Below, piece after piece: positions 8,382-16,400 of a stretch of 45,427 nucleotides of DNA. The DNA comes from a virus, in IMG/VR virus record IMGVR_UViG_3300035698_004868, positions 1-45,427 of that record, one strand, 5' to 3'. The translations under genes and the position numbers were made by a program. The first letter of the stretch is position 1, and each line of letters begins with the position of its first letter. Below the pieces are notes generated by a model that was given only the letters and a program-made list of their open reading frames with translations, was not told where the DNA came from and searched no databases.

Positions 8382-8644
8382 GTGATACATATATATATAG
8401 TACTACAACAGATGAATACCTATGTTTCTTTGCTGCATATGGCAATATTGTAGCATGGAAAGATGGGGAAGAGCCTGAGTGCACTCCTCATCTGTCTGTC
8501 TATAACATTATACGACTTACTAGAGCACAACTCACTGACTTAACACTGCATAATTTTGACGTAGACGCTATCAGTAGTTCCAATGATAACATGACGGGAC
8601 ATATCTGGGATAAAGTTTACGTTATACACCCAATTAGAGGATAA
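8327..8644 (+). CDS. Hypothetical protein, second of three related tandem genes
   Basis: 105 residues. It shows the shared C-terminal pattern YNIIRLTRAQL, NFDVDAI and then W before a short strand (KVYVIHP). The only in-frame ATG near the beginning is at 8327, 55 nt inside the previous gene. A GAGGAG motif at about 8350-8355 sits before an ATT codon at 8362, so initiation at that near-cognate codon is an alternative that would remove most of the overlap. Function unknown. Confidence 0.55.
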   Translation: MECTTTNIEEQDIQPNVLSDTYIYSTTTDEYLCFFAAYGNIVAWKDGEEPECTPHLSVYNIIRLTRAQLTDLTLHNFDVDAISSSNDNMTGHIWDKVYVIHPIRG

Positions 8645-8648
8645 AATA

Positions 8649-8999
8649 ATGGCTCAGGAATATATCACTCTAATTACTGGTAGATATTTAGTTGTGACAA
8701 CTGATCACAGCCCCATTACACAAACAGAGGGTGGACTAGTTATATACCCAGACACAGTAAGCCTATCTAGACTCCGAGAAACATGTGTCTGTCAAAGCGA
8801 AGATCCTGGACAAGCTGCTAACTATAAATGGAAATACAAAATATTAATGCTGACCTGGAAACAATATATAGATGTTACATTTTCTGATTACAATCTGAAT
8901 CAGATTGCCACTAAAATCAAAAATAAACAGACTCCTTGGGATTTTCTATACCTGATGAGCGATGATGCTCAAGGCAGATTAGTTATTGCTTTGAGCTAA
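8649..8999 (+). CDS. Hypothetical protein, third of three related tandem genes
   Basis: 116 residues. It carries the same C-terminal pattern as its two neighbours: YKILMLTWKQY, a Tyr-Asn-Leu-Asn helix ending in Ile, then W and the strand FLYLMSDD. The N-terminal part is beta-rich. It starts 4 nt after the previous gene and is the last gene before a short AT-rich gap. Function unknown; the triplication suggests diversified versions of one binding domain. Confidence 0.6.
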   Translation: MAQEYITLITGRYLVVTTDHSPITQTEGGLVIYPDTVSLSRLRETCVCQSEDPGQAANYKWKYKILMLTWKQYIDVTFSDYNLNQIATKIKNKQTPWDFLYLMSDDAQGRLVIALS

Positions 9000-9086
9000 G
9001 ACACCTCCTGGAAGTGACGCACCAGAAGACATATAACAATAAAGATATATAAAGGCTAAAGCGTCGTGGCCCAGCAAGGAGAACTT
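9000..9086 (+). promoter_or_regulatory. AT-rich intergenic gap, possible weak promoter
   Basis: This 87-nt gap is one of the longer non-coding stretches. It contains ATATAACAAT and GATATATAAAG (about 9032-9055), which could serve as -10 elements, but no good TTGACA-like -35 box is placed at 16-18 nt. It ends with the AAGGAG ribosome site of the next gene. Confidence 0.25.
9076..9081 (+). promoter_or_regulatory. Ribosome binding site fixing the start at 9087
   Basis: AAGGAG lies 5 nt before ATG 9087. It would be inside the gene if translation began at the upstream in-frame GTG at 9066, so the ATG is the better start. Confidence 0.7.
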
Positions 9087-9350
9087 ATGCTTATTTCTAC
9101 AACCCCACAGCAGCGAGCAGGCTTTACTAATCGTGCACGCAATGCCTTCCGGCAAACCTATGGCATCCGTAGCTACGAGGTAGTTAGCCGATTAGCTTCA
9201 GGCTGGAATGCCGAAGAGATCAATGATCTCCTAGGTGAATCCGTAACCAGTATTGCAGCCTATCAGGCTAATCTAACTCGTGGCACGTATCAATATGTCT
9301 ACCATTCAACTAACGACGAATGGTTTAATATTTCAGCGTGTAACTGGTAA
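9087..9350 (+). CDS. Small putative helix-turn-helix protein
   Basis: 87 residues. The segment from about residue 32 (VSRLASGWNAEEINDLLG and on) resembles a LuxR/sigma region 4-type helix-turn-helix: a small residue and Gly between helices, a Glu-Ile pair, and a Ser-rich turn before the recognition helix. It may be a DNA-binding regulator. ATG 9087 is chosen over GTG 9066 because of the AAGGAG site. The gene ends 7 nt before the glycosylase start. Confidence 0.55.
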   Translation: MLISTTPQQRAGFTNRARNAFRQTYGIRSYEVVSRLASGWNAEEINDLLGESVTSIAAYQANLTRGTYQYVYHSTNDEWFNISACNW

Positions 9351-9357
9351 GATTATC

Positions 9358-10017
9358 ATGGACACTCTACGACAACCAATGGCACATAAATACCTCAAAG
9401 ATGCAGACTATGCACCTATGTGGAGCATTGCTGCAGATATTGACAAGTGTCAGAACTGCTATTTATGCGACATGCCACATGTATTATGGAAGGGCAATCC
9501 ATATGCTCGTATCGCGTTGGTTGGACAGTGTCCAGGTAAACAAGAACACATTAAGGGAGTTCCCTGGTGTGGGCCTGCTGGTCAACTACTAGATCGGGCA
9601 TTTGAATCTGTCGATCTACCGATCAAAGACAGCGTGTTCATCACAAACATTGTAAAGGCCAGACCTATTGCCCCAACAGATTCAGGTAGAGAGAATATAG
9701 ATCCTAATAAGGAATCCGTACGTTTATGCTCTACCTTTGTCTATAGAGAACTCGCTGCTATGAAGGGGCTGGAAGTGGTCCTTGTCGCAGGGAAAATTGC
9801 TGCCGTTGGTCTAGGCATAGCGAGTCAACATGAACCAATGTATAAACTTAGTGGTAGTGTAAGAAGTCTCAATGTAGACGGCAAAGATATCCCTACGATC
9901 ACTATCTATCATACAGCAGCCATACTCCACAACAAAGACGTGGAACAGGATGCAAAGATGAGATGGAGCATCTATAATGCTCTCAAATTAGCAAGAAAAA
10001 TTACTTTCAAACAATAG
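9358..10017 (+). CDS. Uracil-DNA glycosylase, family 4-like, with altered key residues
   Basis: Removes uracil from DNA by the general family 4 architecture. Residues 55-79 contain VGQCPG, then GVPWCGPAGQLLD, the signature substrate-binding loop. NIVKARP is at 97-103 and an IYHTAAIL motif (His185) near the end. Cys at 31, 34 and 37 and Cys124 suggest an iron-sulfur cluster. Two differences from the family consensus stand out. Motif 1 is GQCPG where family 4 has GE-x-PG, so the Glu is Gln. The Cys of the usual KCRPP motif is Ala101, with Cys37 perhaps compensating. The frame is open back to 9280, but ATG 9358 starts just after the previous stop. The protein may be a variant enzyme or a uracil-binding protein. 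Confidence 0.8.
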   Translation: MDTLRQPMAHKYLKDADYAPMWSIAADIDKCQNCYLCDMPHVLWKGNPYARIALVGQCPGKQEHIKGVPWCGPAGQLLDRAFESVDLPIKDSVFITNIVKARPIAPTDSGRENIDPNKESVRLCSTFVYRELAAMKGLEVVLVAGKIAAVGLGIASQHEPMYKLSGSVRSLNVDGKDIPTITIYHTAAILHNKDVEQDAKMRWSIYNALKLARKITFKQ

Positions 10018-10027
10018 TATTTTTCGA

Positions 10028-10055
10028 TTGACACCCATGCTGGGTTGGTTATAAT
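10028..10055 (+). promoter_or_regulatory. Strong sigma70-type promoter
   Basis: TTGACA at 10028-10033 and TATAAT at 10050-10055, both perfect consensus hexamers, are separated by 16 nt. The predicted start lies about 20 nt before the ribosome site AAGGAG (10072-10077) of the gene at 10082. It sits in one of the few real gaps and probably drives the block of small genes leading to ribonucleotide reductase. A perfect host-type promoter points to early expression by the unmodified host polymerase. Confidence 0.85.
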
Positions 10056-10081
10056 AGGCATAACCTAACGTAAGGAGAAAG

Positions 10082-10360
10082 ATGAGCGGAAATAAGCATA
10101 AATTTACATTAGAGGAGTTAGGACTAGCCCTCCCTGTGTGCCCCAAGTGTCGGAAGCACACCATCTTCCCCGTTCTCATAGCATACGATGATGATGAGCA
10201 TACCTACTTCGTTGAAGAGGTAGAGTGCCAAAGATCATCCTGTTCCTATAAGGCACCGAAACACGTATATGAGCAAAGAATCAAACGAAACTCTGATAGA
10301 CGATCTCGTGAGCCAAGTACAAAACGTACTCAAAGGTCAAGAGATAGTTCCAGCCGTTGA
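10082..10360 (+). CDS. Small zinc-ribbon protein with Arg/Ser-rich tail
   Basis: 92 residues. CPKC near 20-23 and a second Cys pair (CQRSSC) near 49-54 form a four-Cys zinc ribbon. The last 30 residues are almost only Arg, Ser, Lys and Thr; this stretch overlaps the next gene for 92 nt, so the tail may be a by-product of that frame. ATG is preceded by AAGGAG 4 nt upstream, and this is the first gene after the consensus promoter. Role unknown; a nucleic-acid-binding ribbon is likely. Confidence 0.7.
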   Translation: MSGNKHKFTLEELGLALPVCPKCRKHTIFPVLIAYDDDEHTYFVEEVECQRSSCSYKAPKHVYEQRIKRNSDRRSREPSTKRTQRSRDSSSR

Positions 10361-10574
10361 TGTATTAGCACGGGTACTAATTTCTCTGGGATGTAGTTTA
10401 AATAACATCTCCGGAGAGATTACTCCTGATGTTATACGTCAAATAAATAACAGGTACTATACGCCTGGTAAAGCAAATATTGCAGACGCAATTATCTTAC
10501 AGGCATACACAATGCTTAGTTGGGGAGAGCCTCCAACTAGCACAGACACAAAGGAGAAGAAGGAGACGATTTAA
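10269..10574 (+). CDS. Hypothetical 101-aa helical protein
   Basis: Helical protein with a hydrophobic middle (VDVLARVLISLG near residues 30-41) and a charged Lys/Glu tail. No motif recognised. Its first 92 nt lie within the end of the zinc-ribbon gene. The reading looks protein-like throughout, unlike the low-complexity tail it overlaps, so this frame is probably the constrained one. Confidence 0.6.
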   Translation: MSKESNETLIDDLVSQVQNVLKGQEIVPAVDVLARVLISLGCSLNNISGEITPDVIRQINNRYYTPGKANIADAIILQAYTMLSWGEPPTSTDTKEKKETI

Positions 10575-11132
10575 TTGGCAAGTAATAAGAAGGCACAATA
10601 TGCAATCTATAAAGGTAAGGGTGGACGCTGCGGAGCTATCCAATTCAATTTAATTCCATGGGATAGCAATCGAGTACGTAACAATAAGCCATCACCATCT
10701 GGATTCCTGCTATTAGAAATAGCACCCACTATTGGCGAAGAGAACTACGACTGGGATAATAAGATCAGCTTCGCCCTAAGTGAAACTGATATCGGACAAT
10801 TCATTATGGGTATCAATGGTGGATGTGAAATCTATCATCCCTATAATAATTCCCACAAGAAACTGCGCCTCGATCCAGGAGACGAACGTAACGGTCTGCC
10901 TACCTGGAAATTCAACATGTCTGAAACGCCTGACGGCGGACAAACCCGAAACATTTTTATACCTATCGCTGCTGCAGAGATGGCTGTTGTTAAGCAGCTC
11001 TTTCTAACAGCCATTCCTCTGATGCGAGGATGGGATGGGAAGATTGAACGTTGGGGAGAAAACGACAACGGTGTGACCAAGGCTCTTGAAATGCTTGAAG
11101 AAGTAAAAGTCATCCTGAATGGACTCACGTAA
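10575..11132 (+). CDS. Putative Whirly-like single-stranded DNA-binding protein
   Basis: 185 residues starting with TTG directly after the previous stop; AAGGAGAAGAAGGAG upstream supplies the ribosome site. Residues about 57-100 (a YDWDNKISFALS segment, then Gly-Gly-Cys-Glu-Ile-Tyr-His) resemble the Whirly fold seen in plant Whirly proteins and trypanosome MRP proteins, where WDxKxxFALS precedes the helix-loop and a His-Asp/Tyr turn. A second beta block with IPIAAAEMAVVKQLF follows near 140. Whirly proteins bind ssDNA as tetramers. Lying among replication genes, this is a good candidate for the phage ssDNA-binding protein, since no OB-fold SSB was seen. Resemblance is by eye only. Confidence 0.7.
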   Translation: MASNKKAQYAIYKGKGGRCGAIQFNLIPWDSNRVRNNKPSPSGFLLLEIAPTIGEENYDWDNKISFALSETDIGQFIMGINGGCEIYHPYNNSHKKLRLDPGDERNGLPTWKFNMSETPDGGQTRNIFIPIAAAEMAVVKQLFLTAIPLMRGWDGKIERWGENDNGVTKALEMLEEVKVILNGLT

Positions 11133-11545
11133 TGGCTGGAATTTTGGTAGAAAAAGGATCAAAACAAAACTTTATCTTTGGTAAGCCAGAGCTTAAAGAT
11201 TTTGAAGAAGGACATGCATGGACATGCACAGTTCACTTTGACCAGTTTGATAAGCCAGTACAACCGCTGATGCTTATTCCTCTGTTTAAGACACAGTTCA
11301 ATGATGATCCAGAAATATGGGTGGCTGTATCAGCTTTTTATGATCTACTAGACAATATATATTCACTTACAATGCCTGGATTTGATGCTGTATTTATCTT
11401 CCATGATCAAAAGGTTATTGATGCTATCAAGAAGAGTGATCCTGTCATTGAAAAGATGCATGTAACTTTGACTCACCTACCATTTGAATTTATTACACAC
11501 AAAGAAGCAGCGAAAAGAGAAAAAGAAAATGACAAAAGTAGCTGA
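11132..11545 (+). CDS. Hypothetical 137-aa protein
   Basis: An alpha/beta protein with beta strands in the first half (HAWTCTVHF, PLMLIPLF) and a Lys/Glu-rich C-terminal helix. No known motif. Its ATG overlaps the previous stop (TAATG), and it overlaps the next start by 17 nt, so it is co-translated with the Whirly-like protein and may be a partner. Confidence 0.65.
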   Translation: MAGILVEKGSKQNFIFGKPELKDFEEGHAWTCTVHFDQFDKPVQPLMLIPLFKTQFNDDPEIWVAVSAFYDLLDNIYSLTMPGFDAVFIFHDQKVIDAIKKSDPVIEKMHVTLTHLPFEFITHKEAAKREKENDKSS

Positions 11546-11996
11546 CGTTAAATTCTTCCAAGGTGACGTTGAAATTCCTTGTGGAGTATTAGTCGAAGCA
11601 GTATTCTCTCATATGTTACGGCCTATGGATGAAGGCCAAGACCATCTGAAAATCTATGCTGCAGGGACCAAGGCTGGGTATTTGTTTCTGGATCTGGTGT
11701 CTAAACAATTTCCAGAGATTAGATCTCTTCTACATTTTCAGCCTGAGGTAGCAAATCATTTTGCCACTATGTTCGTCGGCGGTATGCTGATGAAAAAAGC
11801 ACTAGACAGTAAAGAGAATGATATTTCAATAGAAATAGACTTAATTGAGGAGGATGATAAAGAAGATGTCCCTAGCCCCTGCAACTGTAGTTGCGATAAA
11901 GAAAGTAGCACAGATAGCACTGCCAATAGCAGTGGATGTGTTCATGATGGGGCTTCTGAGGATGAAGGAAGAACAACAAAAGAAAGCTTGGAATAA
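11529..11996 (+). CDS. Hypothetical 155-aa protein with Cys/Ser/Glu-rich tail
   Basis: The frame is open from 11484, but ATG 11529 removes a poly-Lys leader and leaves a normal short overlap. Residues 1-105 look globular (a hydrophobic MFVGGMLMKKAL helix near 80). From about 113 the chain turns into a low-complexity Asp/Glu, Ser, Cys and Thr tail that coincides with another open frame (11866-12102), so it may be overprinted. Function unknown. Confidence 0.6.
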   Translation: MTKVADVKFFQGDVEIPCGVLVEAVFSHMLRPMDEGQDHLKIYAAGTKAGYLFLDLVSKQFPEIRSLLHFQPEVANHFATMFVGGMLMKKALDSKENDISIEIDLIEEDDKEDVPSPCNCSCDKESSTDSTANSSGCVHDGASEDEGRTTKESLE

Positions 11997-12102
11997 TTTA
12001 GACCAAGTCCCAGAAACCATTGATCATGAACAACAAGGAGAAAACAACCATGCCCGATTACAACGGTATCAAAATCAGCCACGTAGAATTCCGCACTTTT
12101 AG
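11866..12102 (+). CDS. Possible small membrane protein, overprinted on its neighbours
   Basis: A 78-residue frame overlapping the previous gene by 131 nt and the SpoVG-like gene by 53 nt. Residues about 5-32 form a plausible membrane helix (VVAIKKVAQIALPIAVDVF), followed by a charged helix. In this stretch it looks more protein-like than the Ser/Cys/Asp-rich tail of the neighbouring frame. GGAGG at 11849-11853 is 12 nt upstream, rather far. An upstream in-frame ATG at 11854 also exists. Existence is uncertain. Confidence 0.35.
   Translation: MSLAPATVVAIKKVAQIALPIAVDVFMMGLLRMKEEQQKKAWNNLDQVPETIDHEQQGENNHARLQRYQNQPRRIPHF
12035..12040 (+). promoter_or_regulatory. Ribosome binding site fixing the start at 12050
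   Basis: AAGGAG lies 9 nt before ATG 12050, making this the start of the SpoVG-like gene rather than the upstream in-frame ATG codons at 12020 and 12026. Confidence 0.65.
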
Positions 12103-12394
12103 CGGTACCGGTAACCTAGTAGCCTATGCAGACGTACAACTTAACGAGTTCGTCACCTTGACAGGATTCAGGGTTATCCGTCGTCACGACGGTGCACTCT
12201 TCGCAGCTCCACCTTCCACCAAGTCCAAGAAAGTCAAGGAAGATGGCTCTGCTATCTATTACGACGATATACGCTTCCCATCGAGTTACTATGAGAACAA
12301 GCAGAATCCTTTCTGTGATGAGATCGTAAGTATGTTCGAAAAGGAACACGGTACTCCTACTAGTAGCACTACTGCACCTAGCATCCCCTTCTAA
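12050..12394 (+). CDS. SpoVG-like nucleic-acid-binding protein
   Basis: Residues 7-57 follow the SpoVG pattern: a beta strand (IKISHVEFRTF), a run ending in ADVQLNEFVTLTGF, then RVI at 41-43 and LFAAPPS at 50-56, equivalent to the FVAMPS turn of SpoVG. Bacterial SpoVG binds DNA and RNA and acts as a regulator in Firmicutes, Listeria, Staphylococcus and Borrelia. Here the domain is followed by a short extension ending in a Thr/Ser/Pro tail. At 114 residues it is near normal size. It probably regulates phage or host expression or coats nucleic acid; the exact role is unknown. Confidence 0.75.
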   Translation: MPDYNGIKISHVEFRTFSGTGNLVAYADVQLNEFVTLTGFRVIRRHDGALFAAPPSTKSKKVKEDGSAIYYDDIRFPSSYYENKQNPFCDEIVSMFEKEHGTPTSSTTAPSIPF

Positions 12395-12402
12395 GGGATC
12401 CT

Positions 12403-12987
12403 ATGACAATAACGCCTGAGCAACTCGTCAAAGCTATCTCTGAGCACAAAAACTTCCTCGGGGAGTATGCTGCTCTACTTGACAAGGAATACACTATGTA
12501 TGCCTTGCCAGATGAAAATGGCGATCTCAAACAGATGACTCCTCGGGATTGGGAAATGTATTTCAGAGTTGAAATGCCTAGTAGCCCCAGTCCTGAGGAG
12601 TTGCTCAGTCTTCAATCAAAGGTCATCACTTTATTCGATACAGCCATGTTTTACTTGGCTCATTCTCAACTAATTGTTGACACATTTGACGAAGGTGCGA
12701 GCGAGAAATTAGACCAGGCACTAACAACGTTAGTTAAAACTCATGACCCAACTAAGGGGAGATTGCCAGCAGCAGCAACCTTGAGAGCTATAGCTAATGC
12801 AGAGAACGAGAACCTGGTCGGCGGGCAGGCTGCTGCCATTGCAAGATTAAACTTTTGGAAAACCATGGTCAAAAAGCTTGAACGTCAGGTAAAGCTGATG
12901 GAAGAAGCTCGATGGACTATGCATATTGATGCTAAACACATTAATGATGGAAGAGGAGAAGAAGATGGAAAGTTCTCAGCCTACTAA
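12403..12987 (+). CDS. Hypothetical 194-aa helical protein
   Basis: Mostly alpha-helical with no recognised domain. Residues about 105-170 are Ala/Leu/Glu-rich helices (an AAATLRAIANAENENL segment and a following basic helix), suggesting a helical bundle or a DNA-annealing accessory protein, but no motif confirms this. ATG 12403 follows a GGGATCCT stretch with only a weak ribosome site. It overlaps the next gene by 23 nt. Confidence 0.65.
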   Translation: MTITPEQLVKAISEHKNFLGEYAALLDKEYTMYALPDENGDLKQMTPRDWEMYFRVEMPSSPSPEELLSLQSKVITLFDTAMFYLAHSQLIVDTFDEGASEKLDQALTTLVKTHDPTKGRLPAAATLRAIANAENENLVGGQAAAIARLNFWKTMVKKLERQVKLMEEARWTMHIDAKHINDGRGEEDGKFSAY

Positions 12988-13324
12988 AACAGACGAAACA
13001 GAAGCCAAGCTTCTTTATGGTTTTAGTGTGACAGTCTTTGAAGGACAAGACGATCCTGTGTTTGAAGTGCGAGGGAATCCAACACCCAGAGCTATTTTAG
13101 CACTGGCAGAAGACGTTGTCTCCCGAGCGAATGGTATTGTGATGAACCAAATGGACTACCAGTTGGCCGAAATTACAGGAAGACTAGAAGAAATTAAAAA
13201 GAGAATGGATAACAGTGCAGGCTCTACTGAGGCTATTGTAGCATTACTAGGAAAAATGGTGATGAATCCTGGCCCTGATACTATCAATTCTGATACTGAC
13301 AGCACTGATACTGACAACGACTAG
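12965..13324 (+). CDS. Hypothetical 119-aa protein
   Basis: ATG 12965 is preceded by GAGGAG (12953-12958) with 6-nt spacing, so upstream in-frame ATGs from 12926 are rejected. The middle is helical (ARAILALAEDVVSRANG-like), with a Glu/Lys helix near 70-85. The last 18 residues are a repetitive Asp/Thr/Ser run that coincides with an all-hydrophobic reading in the +1 frame. Function unknown. Confidence 0.6.
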   Translation: MESSQPTKTDETEAKLLYGFSVTVFEGQDDPVFEVRGNPTPRAILALAEDVVSRANGIVMNQMDYQLAEITGRLEEIKKRMDNSAGSTEAIVALLGKMVMNPGPDTINSDTDSTDTDND

Positions 13325-13352
13325 AAAACTTAGACTACCACTAGAAACAGCC

Positions 13353-13487
13353 TTGCTTACATCTGGCGGAGGAGCTATACTTCTGGTCGGATGCTTATGG
13401 GTCGCAACAAAAATGTCCTTGGTGGGTTTGGGACTGTTTGCGGCCTTTGCTGTTTTTATGTGGTTACTTTTTAATAAGGGGAGCTGA
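13353..13487 (+). CDS. Possible very small two-helix membrane protein
   Basis: The gap between 13324 and the reductase start holds an open frame ending TGA 13485-13487. From TTG 13353 it encodes 44 residues with two hydrophobic helices (around Gly-Gly-Ala-Ile-Leu-Leu-Val-Gly and Gly-Leu-Phe-Ala-Ala-Phe-Ala-Val) and a short Asn-Lys-Gly-Ser end. An in-frame ATG at 13413 would leave only one helix. Upstream of the TTG the frame stays open and hydrophobic into the previous gene's tail but has no canonical start. Such proteins can be holin-like or regulatory; nothing specific is seen. Confidence 0.4.
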   Translation: MLTSGGGAILLVGCLWVATKMSLVGLGLFAAFAVFMWLLFNKGS

Positions 13488-13492
13488 TACGA

Positions 13493-16400
13493 TTGATTCC
13501 AGACATTCCCGAGGATCAAGTCCATCAATTAACTGGACTTGGCGAGATACTTTTTCCTGATCGATACGCAATACATCCAGAAGAAACCTGGAAAGAAGCA
13601 TGTGCTAGATGGGCGCGAGGAGGAGCAGCAGCAGAACATGGGGAGAATATTAGCAAATGGGAAAGCAGATTCTATACTGAATGTGTAACCAATAGGTTTA
13701 TCCCTGGTGGTAGAATCATGAGGAGCCTAGGACGCCCCCTACAAGCGACATCAAATTGTTTTGTTATTGGTCCAGATGATCTTGATTCAAGGGAAGGTTG
13801 GGGTCAAGCCACTAAAGAAGTTATTATTATTTCAGGTGAAGGTGGTGGTGTTGGCCTAAACGGTAGCACTATTCGACCACGAGGTTCAGCAGTAGGACGT
13901 ACAGGTGGTCTTGCCACTGGTGCTGTATCTCTATTTGAAATCTTGAATGCCGCTGCCGAGGTAATCCGTGGTGGCGGCGGTAGACGTGCTGCATTAATGG
14001 TCTGTCTTAACCACGACCATCCTGATCTAGAAGAGTTTCTGAATAAGAAACTTGATCTTAAAGAGCTAAAGAATGTTAATGCTTCTATTGGGTTTATGAA
14101 CGAAAGCATTGAAGGGTTCATCGAAAAGGTTAAAAACGATGAAGACTATGACTTGATTTGGCAAGATAAAATAATCAAGACTATAAAAGCCAGAGATGTT
14201 TGGGATACTATTATTCATAATAGCCTCAAGGTAGCAGAACCTGGCGTGTTAAATCTATATCTTATTAATGAGATGAACAACCTATACTATTGTCGTGAAA
14301 TCACCTGTACAAATCCATGCGTAACAGGAGATACTCGTGTAAGTACCGAACAAGGCCTTGTACAAATTAAAGATCTTGTTCGCCAACCTGCACCTATATA
14401 CACAATGGATAATGGAGATCCACGAAAATATAGAACCAAAAAGGTTATTATCGACCCACGTATGGGGCAAAGCACTCCACAAAAAATGGATAATTGTTTT
14501 GTATCTGGCGAAAAGCAGGTGTTCCGCCTTAAGACTAAGGAGGGGTACTCCCTTAAACTCACTGCTAACCACCGTGTAATGACAACGGAAGGTTGGAAAC
14601 AAACAGACGAACTTCACCTTGGAGATAAAATCCATATTCAAAACACAGTTGGTGGATTTGGATCTAAAGGACATTGGAATTTAGGAATAATTGCTGGATG
14701 GTTAACTGGCGACGGTTGTTTAGTTGGATGCCACAAAGATGTACCTCACTTAGACTTTTATCCACCAGACAAGGACGTATTCCCGATTCTACTTAAAGCG
14801 GTTGAAAATACTCTTGGAAAAAGTCCTGCATGGTATTTACCAACAAATGAAGAAGACTGGAAAAGATCTCGGAAAGCTCATATCCAAAGCGCGGCATTGC
14901 GAGAGCATCTAGGTGAACTTTGTCAACAAAAATTTAGAATCCCAGAGTTCATTTGGCAAGGCACCAGGGGCACACAACAGGGATATATTTCTGCTTTATT
15001 CAGTGCTGATGGTTCAGTCCAAGGGACAAAAACAAAAGGTTTCTCTGTACGTTTAGCATCTTCTCGTTTGAAACTATTAGAAGATGTGCAAAGGTTATTA
15101 CTAAACTTTAATATATTCTCCACAATTTATCCTGAAAGACGACCTGAAGGTTGGAGAAAATTACCTGATGGACACGGAGAATACAAGAGCTATTGGTGTA
15201 GGGCTGATCATGAACTAGTAATTTCTAGGGGAAGTATGGTTACATTTAAAGATGAAATCAAACTAATTCGAGAAGACAAACAGCAGCTATTAGAAAAAAA
15301 TATCTCTACATATACCAAAGGACCTTACTCTGAAAGTTTTACAGCTGAATTTATAGAACTAGAAGCCCTTGGTGTTGAGATAGTATTCGATTTGTCTGAG
15401 CCAGTAACACATTCATTTTGTGCTAATGGCCTAGTGGTTCATAATTGTGGAGAATTACCATTGTCTCCGTATTCTGCTTGTAACTTAAGCAATCTTGTAC
15501 TCCCACGATTTGTTAATAGAAACGGTACTGATCTACAGTGGGGCAAGTTAAACACTACTATCACTACCACAATACGTTTCCTAGACAATATGATTGACGT
15601 AGGGCATTATCCATTCGAAGAGATTCAAAAGGAGATGACCAATACACGTCGACTCGGAATGGGTGTGACTGGTCTTCATACAATGCTTTTACAACTAGGT
15701 ATGAAATATGATTCAGAAGAAGCTTATGCTTTTGTAGCAAAGATGATGAGGTTCATCAAGAATAAAGCTTACGAAGCAAGTATCTTTTTGGCTGTAGAGA
15801 AGGGACAATTCCCGCTACTAGACCGTGAACAATTCATCAAGTCTGGCTTCTGTAAAACACTTAAACCTTCTATCCGTGACAAGATACTAGAGTATGGCAT
15901 CAGAAACTGTGCCGTTATGACAGTACCACCACACGGGACCGGGGCATTAATCTGTAATGTTACCAGTGGTATCGAAGTTATGTTTGCGCCAGCTTGTACA
16001 CGTACATATCAAGACGGTGAAGAAACCAAGACCACCATTGTCTTTGATCCTATGGCAGAGATGCTTATGCAAGAAGGCAATGACTCTTCATTGTTACAAG
16101 GTGCTCTAGATGTACCACCTGAGAATCATATGAAAATGCAAGTCATCATTCAAGAACATGTTGACAACGCTATTTCTAAATGTTTGGCCAAGGGAACACT
16201 GATCCCAACATCGCAAGGACTAATTCCTATTGAAAAACTTGGAGAAGCAAATCAGCCAAACACTTTTGGAAAACCAATAGATAATTTATTTGTTATTGGC
16301 GAAGACAACAAGACACATCGTGTTACCAATCATTACTGTGCTGGTGTCAAATCTGGAAAAAAAGTTCGTCTTACTAACGGAACTTATCTTTCTGGAGCAG

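Noticed and set aside
13247-13528. 93-aa open frame on the - strand across the gap before the reductase
   Set aside because: It spans the ends of two + strand genes, has a shadow-like composition and no ribosome site; the + strand mini membrane frame is a better explanation.
14282-14674. Overlapping - strand open frames within intein 1
   Set aside because: Antisense shadows of the intein coding sequence with no independent support.
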